The notes under the pieces: model-generated
What the model was told of the DNA's origin: nothing
The model's input: only the letters and a program-made list of their open reading frames with translations
Databases searched by the model: none
Made by a program: the position numbers and the translations under genes
From: Pseudochelatococcus sp050946405
GTDB lineage: Bacteria; Pseudomonadota; Alphaproteobacteria; Rhizobiales; Beijerinckiaceae
DNA: 64,000 bases
Reading direction: 5' to 3'
Assembly: GCF_050946405.1 (NCBI RefSeq)
Contig: NZ_JBMNUS010000006.1
Span: 124,001-188,000, forward strand
Shown here: in pieces, positions 58,611 through 64,000 of the stretch
Numbering within the stretch: position 1 is the stretch's first letter
How the letters are laid out: each line of letters starts with the position of its first letter

Positions 58611-59150
58611 GTCTGTCTCTCTTGCTCTGCCGCGTCGCGCGGCAAGTGTGCTCGGGCGCGTGACGACGGACATCCCTCGCGCCCTCGGGTCGGAAGGCCA
58701 TGAGCAAGACGGCGGGAGGCTCCGGCGAAGCCCCCTGCGATCCTGCCATGGCCGTCTTCCGGCGAAACCGCAACGCCCCCTAACAAACAGGCGTTGCGTG
58801 AAGATTGTGCGACCGCCGCCCGGTCGCGACGCATCGGCGGACCTTTCGGGCGAGCGGTTCATCCGTGACGATTCCGGCAAAGGCGATATCGCCGCGCGCC
58901 GGGAATGGCGTCTAAACAGGGAAGGGGAGCATTTCCGCGAAAAGCGGAAACGCTCCGGAATGCCGGGGCGCGAGGCGTCCCGGATGTTTGGAGTGCTTCT
59001 GTTCTGAACAGAAACAGTCCGGCTTCTATCCGCGGCTGAAGAAGCTTCGCTTTTTCAGCTTTTCGCTTCAACCGAAACGAGAAAACTCCGGGCCGTCATC
59101 GCGCGCGCAATGAATGCGATCGCACCTTGCCGGCGGATCGCCGCTGCGGG
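58611..59150. other. pnp leader region between rpsO and pnp
   Basis: About 540 bases separate the two genes and hold no gene I can support. A hairpin lies at 58926-58956, and a smaller one near 58808-58830 (TGCGACCG with CGGTCGCG). In other proteobacteria the pnp leader forms an RNase III-cut stem used for autoregulation; the matching structure here is not certain. A palindrome TTCTGTTCTGAACAGAA lies at 58996-59012 and has a relative near 4013-4030. Confidence 0.5.
58926..58956 (-). repeat. inverted repeat in the pnp leader
   Basis: GGAGCATTTCCGC and GCGGAAACGCTCC pair at 12 of 13 positions around a 5-base loop. The arms resemble the closing palindrome of repeat family A. No T-run follows, so it is not a clear terminator. 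Confidence 0.6.
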
Positions 59151-59420
59151 TCAGCGGCGGAGGCCGAGGCGGCCGATCAGCGTGCGGTAACGGTCCTCGT
59201 CCTTGCCCTTCACGTAATCCAGCAGCTTGCGGCGCTGGGACACGAGCTTGAGAAGGCCGCGGCGGGAGTGGTTGTCCTTGGCGTGCGTCTTGAAGTGCTC
59301 GGTCAGGTTGACGATGCGCTCGGTCAGGATGGCGACCTGCACTTCCGGCGATCCGGTGTCATTGGCGACGCGGGCATATTCCGTGACAAGCTCCTGCTTG
59401 CGCTCGGGAGTAATCGACAT
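59151..59420 (-). CDS. rpsO: 30S ribosomal protein S15
   Basis: The 89-residue protein starts MSITPERKQELVTEYARVAND and contains GSPEVQVAILTERIVNLTEHFKTHAKDNHSRRGLLKLVSQRRKLLDY, the S15 signature, here noted as TERIVNLTEHFK, HSRRGLL and QRRKLLDYV. It binds 16S rRNA in the central domain. Length is exact for the family. It sits between truB and pnp, 29 bases from the truB stop. Confidence 0.97.
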   Translation of the reverse strand: MSITPERKQELVTEYARVANDTGSPEVQVAILTERIVNLTEHFKTHAKDNHSRRGLLKLVSQRRKLLDYVKGKDEDRYRTLIGRLGLRR

Positions 59421-59449
59421 CGGGTTTCCTTTCGTTGTTGGCGGGCGCG

Positions 59450-60502
59450 TCAGTGCGCGCCGCTGAGGTTGAAGACGCGGCGGGCGACGATCTCCCCCGC
59501 TTCCAGATCCGCCACGGCGACGAGTCGTCCCTGGCAGGTCACGGCAAGCGGGCCTTTGATGATCGGTGCATCCCGTCCGCGCAGGAGTACGGTCTGGCCT
59601 CTTGCGAGCCGGACCGCGTCCGCCCTGCTGACGGCCAGCGCCGGGATGTCGTCCAGCGCGGTCTCAACGGGCAGAAGTACTTGCGGCAACAAGGCCAGGT
59701 CGATCTCCTGATCGCCCCCCGCCTGGCCACTTTCGGGCTTATGACTCAATTCCTGCAACCTCGCCAGCGAAATCGTGCGGTCGAGGCGGAACGGCCCCAC
59801 GCGCGTGCGGCGCAGGGCGCTGACATGGCCGAAGCAGCCCAGCTCCCGGCCCAGATCGCGCGCGATGGCGCGCACATACGTGCCCTTGCCGCATTCGGCT
59901 TCCAGCACGCTGGTGTCGTCCGTATGCTCCACGAGGCTCAGCCGGTCGATGATGACGGGGCGCGCGTCCAGTTCCACCACCTCGCCCTCGCGCGCCAGAT
60001 CGTAGGCGCGTTCGCCGTCGATCTTGATGGCGGAAAAACGCGGCGGCACCTGCATCAGCTCGCCCGTGAAGCGCGGCAGCATGGCCTCCACCGCCGCCCG
60101 GTCTGGACGCAGGTCGCTCTGGCGCGTGACCTCGCCTTCCGTGTCGTCGGTGGTGGTTTCCGAGCCCCAGCTCACGTTGAACGTATAGGCTTTGCGGCCG
60201 TCCATCACGTAGGGCACCGTTTTCGTGGCCTCGCCCAGCGCGATCGGCAGAATGCCGGAAGCCAGCGGGTCGAGCGTGCCGGCGTGTCCGGCCTTGCGGG
60301 CGTTGAACAGGCGCTTGATGACAGCTACCGCGTAGGTCGACGTCATGCCGACCGGCTTGTCGAGGATGAGCCAGCCGTTGACGTCGCGCTTGCGCCCGCG
60401 CGATTCGCCATGCGGGCGCTGCCGCGCGCCGCGGGGCTGGCGCTCGCGCGCCGGGGCCTCGGCGTCCATTCCCGTTCGTGCCGGCCCTTCCTCAGCGGTC
60501 AT
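59450..60502 (-). CDS. truB: tRNA pseudouridine(55) synthase TruB
   Basis: The 350-residue enzyme makes pseudouridine 55 in the T loop of tRNAs. Motif I, KRLFNARKAGHAGTLDPLASGILPIALGEATK, carries the catalytic Asp in GTLDP near residue 75; motif regions PPRFSAIKIDGERAYDLAR and GTYVRAIARDLG follow. A basic N-terminal extension of about 40 residues precedes GWLILDKPVGMTST. ATG at 60502 overlaps the rbfA stop by 11 bases; an in-frame ATG at 60517 is an alternative. The C-terminal PUA-like region ends LSGAH. Confidence 0.94.
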   Translation of the reverse strand: MTAEEGPARTGMDAEAPARERQPRGARQRPHGESRGRKRDVNGWLILDKPVGMTSTYAVAVIKRLFNARKAGHAGTLDPLASGILPIALGEATKTVPYVMDGRKAYTFNVSWGSETTTDDTEGEVTRQSDLRPDRAAVEAMLPRFTGELMQVPPRFSAIKIDGERAYDLAREGEVVELDARPVIIDRLSLVEHTDDTSVLEAECGKGTYVRAIARDLGRELGCFGHVSALRRTRVGPFRLDRTISLARLQELSHKPESGQAGGDQEIDLALLPQVLLPVETALDDIPALAVSRADAVRLARGQTVLLRGRDAPIIKGPLAVTCQGRLVAVADLEAGEIVARRVFNLSGAH

Positions 60503-60944
60503 GATCGCCGTCGTCATCGTCTCTGCGGTCCTCGTCGTCCAGTGGTTTCGCGGCCGCCGGTTCTCCGGCGGCCCGGCTTGTGCGCAGCAGGCTGTCGATA
60601 TGGCTCGCCTCGTCGAAGGATTCGTCGAGACGGAAGCGGATGTCGGGCGCATAGCGCAGGTTGATGCGGTGCGCGATCTCGGTGCGCAATTGCCGGCGAT
60701 TGCGCTCCAGCGCCGCCAGCACGGGCGCGGAATCCTTACCCCCCAGCGGAATGATGTAGGCCGTGGCGAGGCGCAGATCGGGCGACATGCGCACTTCCGG
60801 CACGGTGATGACGTGGGAGGCGAGCACGTCGTCGTGAATCTCGCCGCGCATCAGGATTTCGGCAAGGGCATGGCGCACGAGTTCGCCCACGCGCAAGCCG
60901 CGCTGGCTGGGGCCGGAGCCCGCTTCGAACTTTCTTCGGGACAT
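60492..60944 (-). CDS. rbfA: 30S ribosome-binding factor RbfA
   Basis: The 150-residue protein shows the RbfA fold blocks QRGLRVGELVRHALAEILMRG near residue 14, VITVPEVRMSPDLRLATAYIIPLGG near 45, and HRINLRYAPDIRFRLDESFDEASHIDSLL near 92. The last ~25 residues are acidic (DDEDRRDDDDGDHD), an extension often seen in alphaproteobacteria. It helps late 30S maturation. It follows infB after about 130 bases and overlaps truB. Confidence 0.95.
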   Translation of the reverse strand: MSRRKFEAGSGPSQRGLRVGELVRHALAEILMRGEIHDDVLASHVITVPEVRMSPDLRLATAYIIPLGGKDSAPVLAALERNRRQLRTEIAHRINLRYAPDIRFRLDESFDEASHIDSLLRTSRAAGEPAAAKPLDDEDRRDDDDGDHDR

Positions 60945-61008
60945 ATGTTTCGCATCCCCCGGAGTCGGACCGGGGCCTTTCTTATGGCTGCAATGATTTC
61001 AATTGAAG

Positions 61009-61029
61009 GGGAGGGGAAAAACCCCTCCC
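61009..61029 (-). terminator. hairpin between infB and rbfA
   Basis: GGGAGGGG and CCCCTCCC pair around AAAAA. On the minus strand it is followed by TTCAATT, so it may attenuate transcription from infB into rbfA or protect the infB end. Confidence 0.4.
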
Positions 61030-61075
61030 GGAACCGGTGTCACGGCGCGCAGCGGGATTCCTCGCTCGCCGGGCG

Positions 61076-64000
61076 TTACAGCGTCCGGCGGATTTCCTCC
61101 ACGGTGTAGCACTCGATGACGTCGCCGGGGCGCATGTCCTGATAGCTCTCGAACGACATGCCGCACTCCTGCCCCGCGACGACTTCCCTGGCGTCGTCCT
61201 TGAAGCGCTTGAGCTGCGACAGCTTGCCTTCGTGGATCACCACGTCGTCGCGGATGAGGCGCACCTGCGCCCCCCGCTGCACCACGCCGTCGGTGACGAG
61301 GCAGCCCGCCACCTTGCCGACCTTCGAGACGCTGAAGATCTCGCGGATCTCGGCGTTGCCGAGCGTGTGCTCGCGCAGGGTGGGGGCGAGCATGCCCGAC
61401 ATCGCCGCCTTCACGTCATCCACCAGGTCGTAGATGATGTTGTAGTAGCGGATCTCGATGCCGGCGCGCTCGGCCGATTCGCGCGCTTCCTTGTTGGCGC
61501 GCACGTTGAAGCCGATGACCACCGCGCTCGACGCTTCCGCCAGCGTGATGTCCGATTCGGTGATGCCGCCGACGCCCGAGTGAATGATTCGCGCCGCGAC
61601 CTCGTCGTTGCCCGCCTTTTCCAGCATGCCGACGATCGCTTCGGCGGAGCCCTGCACGTCCGCCTTGACGACGAGCGCGAACTCCTTGCGGCCGGAGCCT
61701 TCCTTGAGATCGCGCATCATGTCGGCCAGCGAGCGGGCCGCCCCCGCGCCGCGCACCGCGGCAAGCTCGCGCTTGCGGCGGATGCGGTATCCGGTGATCT
61801 CGCGCGCCCGCGCCTCCGATTCGACGACAGCCACCCGGTCGCCGGCTTCCGGCGTGCCGTTGAAGCCCAGCACCTCCGCCGGAACGGACGGGCCGGCTTC
61901 CCGAATCTGCGCGCCGGTGTCGGCGATCAGCGCACGCACGCGGCCCCATTCGGCGCCGGCGACCACGATGTCGCCGACCCGGAGCGTGCCGCGCTGCACG
62001 AGGACCGTGGCCACGGGGCCGCGGCCGCGGTCGAGCTTGGCCTCGATCACGGTGCCCTCGGCGGAGTGTCCGGCGTTCGCCTTCAGCTCCAGAATCTCGG
62101 CCTGCAACTGGAGACCCTCCAGCAGCTTGTCGAGATTGGTGCCGACCTTGGCGGAGACCTCGAATTCGAGTGTCTCGCCGCCCATCGATTCGACCATGAC
62201 GCTGTGTTGCAGCAGTTCCGTGCGCACCCGCTGCGGGTTGGCGTCCGGCTTGTCGATCTTGTTGATCGCCACGATCATCGGCACCTGCGCCGCGTTGGCG
62301 TGGTTGATGGCCTCGATCGTCTGCGGCATCACGCCGTCGTCGGCCGCCACCACCAGCACCACGATGTCCGTGACCTTCGCGCCGCGTGCGCGCATGGCGG
62401 TGAACGCGGCGTGGCCGGGCGTGTCGATGAAGGTGATCTTGCCGCCGAGCGGCGACGTCACCTGATAGGCGCCGATATGCTGCGTGATGCCGCCGGCCTC
62501 GCCGGACACGACATTGGCATGGCGAATCGCGTCGAGCAGCGACGTCTTGCCGTGGTCGACGTGGCCCATGATCGTGACCACCGGCGGGCGCTGCTCCAGA
62601 TCGCCCTCGGCGTCGGGCGTCGCGTCGAACAGGCCCTCTTCCACGTCCGATTCGGCCACGCGCTTGACGGTGTGCCCGAGTTCCTCGGCGATGAGCTGGG
62701 CGGTGTCGGCGTCGATCACGTCGGTGATCTTGTGCATCTGGCCCTGCTTCATCAGCAGGCGAATCACGTCGACGCCGCGCTCGGCCATGCGCAGCGCCAG
62801 CTCCTGGATGGTGATCGTTTCGGGAATCACCACCTCGCGGATGATCTTTTCCTTCGGCTCGACGGCCTGCTGGCCGCGCATGCGCTGCTGCCTGCGGCGG
62901 AATGCGGCGACGGAATGCGTGCGCTCGCCGTCGTCGCCGGCCGTCGCCGCCGTTACCGTCAGGCGGCCGCGGCGCTTCTCGTCGCCGGCGCCCTTGGCCG
63001 GGCGCGCCGGCGGCAGCGCCGGGCGCGCGGGTGCTCCGCCGCCGGGACGGCGTGCCGAACGCGCGCTGTCGCCGTCTTCTGCCGCTGCCGCGACGCGTCC
63101 CCGCGCGGGCGCGGGTGCTGGCGCGGCAGCGGCCGGCGTGCCGCCGGCGGTCCGCCGGGGCGGGGCCTGATCGGTTGCCGGCCGTTCCCGCGTGCGGGGG
63201 GCAGCCGGCGCGGCGGCCGTTTGTCCGGCATCCGCGCCGAGACGGCGGCGCGCTTCTTCTTCCGAGCGACGCTTGAGTTCTTCTTCCTGACGGCGGCGCT
63301 CTTCCTCCTCGCGCTTGCGCGCTTCGGCGGCCTCACGCTCGATCTTCTCGCGCGCCTCGCGCTCGGCGCGCAGCTTCGCTTCCTCGATGGCGCGGCGGCG
63401 CTCTTCTTCCTCGCGCTTCCTCGCTTCGGTCAGCGCGTGCATGCGCGCATCGCGTTCCTCGTCCGTCAGCGTCCGCAGCACCACGCCGGAACCGCCGCGC
63501 TGTCCGCCTCCCGAGCGACCTCCGGGGCGACCGCCGCCGCCCGCGCGGCCGCCGGGGCCGCCCTGACGCCCCTGCGGCGCCGGCGGTGTCCGCACCGGAT
63601 TGGCGGGCGCGGGGGCGATCCGCGCCGGCGGTGCCGACTTGGCGGGCTGTGCGGGTTTGGCAGGCTGCGCCGGCGTGGCGGGCTGCGCCTGTGCGGCGGC
63701 GGGCTCCTTCCGTGCGGCGGCGCTTCCGGTGTCGGCTTTCGCCGCCGGAGCGGGCGTGGCGACGGGAGCGGCCGGCGCGGACGCATCGGGAGTTGCCGGG
63801 ACGGGCGCGGCCGGCTTCGTTTCGGTGGCGACGGGCGCAACCGGCTTCACTTCAGCCGGGGCGGAAGCCTGCGCGGCTGCCGGCTTCTCCGGGACGGCGG
63901 CCGTCACGGCCGGCTTCGTTTCCGCGACGGGCGCGACCGGCTGCGGCGCGGGAGGCACGGCGGGCGCCGCCTTCGGCGCAGGCGCGGGCGCCGCCGCAGC
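61076..64000 (-). CDS. infB: translation initiation factor IF-2, N-terminus outside the window
   Basis: The frame runs open to the right edge, so at least 974 residues are present and the start lies beyond. The visible N-terminal part is Ala/Pro-rich low complexity, followed by a highly charged helix (REKIEREAAEARKREEEERR) and a Gly/Arg-rich segment, as is usual in alphaproteobacterial IF-2. The GTPase domain has G1 IMGHVDHGKTSLLDAIR, G3 FIDTPGHAAFTAMRARGA and G4 VAINKIDKPDANP. The C-terminal domain ends YTVEEIRRTL. IF-2 delivers initiator tRNA to the 30S subunit. The order infB-rbfA-truB-rpsO-pnp is classical. Confidence 0.96.
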   Translation of the reverse strand, partial: AAAAPAPAPKAAPAVPPAPQPVAPVAETKPAVTAAVPEKPAAAQASAPAEVKPVAPVATETKPAAPVPATPDASAPAAPVATPAPAAKADTGSAAARKEPAAAQAQPATPAQPAKPAQPAKSAPPARIAPAPANPVRTPPAPQGRQGGPGGRAGGGGRPGGRSGGGQRGGSGVVLRTLTDEERDARMHALTEARKREEEERRRAIEEAKLRAEREAREKIEREAAEARKREEEERRRQEEELKRRSEEEARRRLGADAGQTAAAPAAPRTRERPATDQAPPRRTAGGTPAAAAPAPAPARGRVAAAAEDGDSARSARRPGGGAPARPALPPARPAKGAGDEKRRGRLTVTAATAGDDGERTHSVAAFRRRQQRMRGQQAVEPKEKIIREVVIPETITIQELALRMAERGVDVIRLLMKQGQMHKITDVIDADTAQLIAEELGHTVKRVAESDVEEGLFDATPDAEGDLEQRPPVVTIMGHVDHGKTSLLDAIRHANVVSGEAGGITQHIGAYQVTSPLGGKITFIDTPGHAAFTAMRARGAKVTDIVVLVVAADDGVMPQTIEAINHANAAQVPMIVAINKIDKPDANPQRVRTELLQHSVMVESMGGETLEFEVSAKVGTNLDKLLEGLQLQAEILELKANAGHSAEGTVIEAKLDRGRGPVATVLVQRGTLRVGDIVVAGAEWGRVRALIADTGAQIREAGPSVPAEVLGFNGTPEAGDRVAVVESEARAREITGYRIRRKRELAAVRGAGAARSLADMMRDLKEGSGRKEFALVVKADVQGSAEAIVGMLEKAGNDEVAARIIHSGVGGITESDITLAEASSAVVIGFNVRANKEARESAERAGIEIRYYNIIYDLVDDVKAAMSGMLAPTLREHTLGNAEIREIFSVSKVGKVAGCLVTDGVVQRGAQVRLIRDDVVIHEGKLSQLKRFKDDAREVVAGQECGMSFESYQDMRPGDVIECYTVEEIRRTL

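Overview
The window is high-GC alphaproteobacterial chromosome, most likely order Hyphomicrobiales (Rhizobiales). Support comes from the gene order infB-rbfA-truB-rpsO-pnp, the cell-cycle genes cckA and cpdR, a malic enzyme fused to a phosphotransacetylase-like domain, a 31-kDa-type outer membrane beta-barrel protein, and several families of palindromic intergenic repeats. No rRNA, tRNA, CRISPR array, prophage or intact insertion sequence was recognised. The family within the order cannot be fixed by reading.

Layout. 1-7.4 kb: fatty-acid oxidation and activation genes (3-hydroxyacyl-CoA dehydrogenase/enoyl-CoA hydratase, cut by the window start; acyl-CoA dehydrogenase; SCP2-domain protein; two acyl-CoA synthetases). 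7.6-10.6 kb: an unknown small protein, then a two-gene operon pairing an MmgE/PrpD protein with a phosphosulfolactate synthase (ComA-family) homologue. 10.6-12.5 kb: a broken secreted cellulase gene with CBM2 and Calx-beta domains. 13-18.2 kb: Tim44-domain protein, a CitE-like probable pseudo-enzyme, two exported proteins (one an RNase T2), RlmJ and an abundant-type outer membrane protein. 18.6-24 kb: a GT2 glycosyltransferase with an SDR, two adjacent soluble globin-coupled chemoreceptors, and a repeat-rich non-coding stretch. 24-31 kb: lgt-midA-pgeF, a CBS-BON protein, and a patatin-like hydrolase with a GntP permease. 31-39 kb: a RecD-like helicase, cckA divergent from a FliO-domain gene with a perfect CtrA-type box between them, and malic enzyme. 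39-46.7 kb: mutS, a HerA-C/DUF853 ATPase, an M20 peptidase and an exported phytase-like esterase.

47-53 kb: murJ, a peptidoglycan-binding membrane protein, an overlapping run of UbiH-type monooxygenase, hpt and cpdR, and a quinone oxidoreductase flanked by matching repeats. 53-56.4 kb: an unusual lipase-motif protein without a signal peptide, an MprF/UPF0104-type membrane protein, and a two-gene ribbon-helix-helix module next to a hexanucleotide repeat. 56.4-64 kb: the pnp-rpsO-truB-rbfA-infB translation and RNA-decay cluster, with infB cut by the window end.

Most of the window is chromosomal housekeeping. The accessory signals are the PrpD-ComA pair, the tandem globin sensors, the lipase-like protein, the decayed cellulase and the RHH module. 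At least three dispersed palindromic repeat families punctuate intergenic space, sometimes abutting stop codons. CckA and CpdR belong to one known phosphorelay, and the box upstream of fliO suggests a CtrA output of that relay in the same window.
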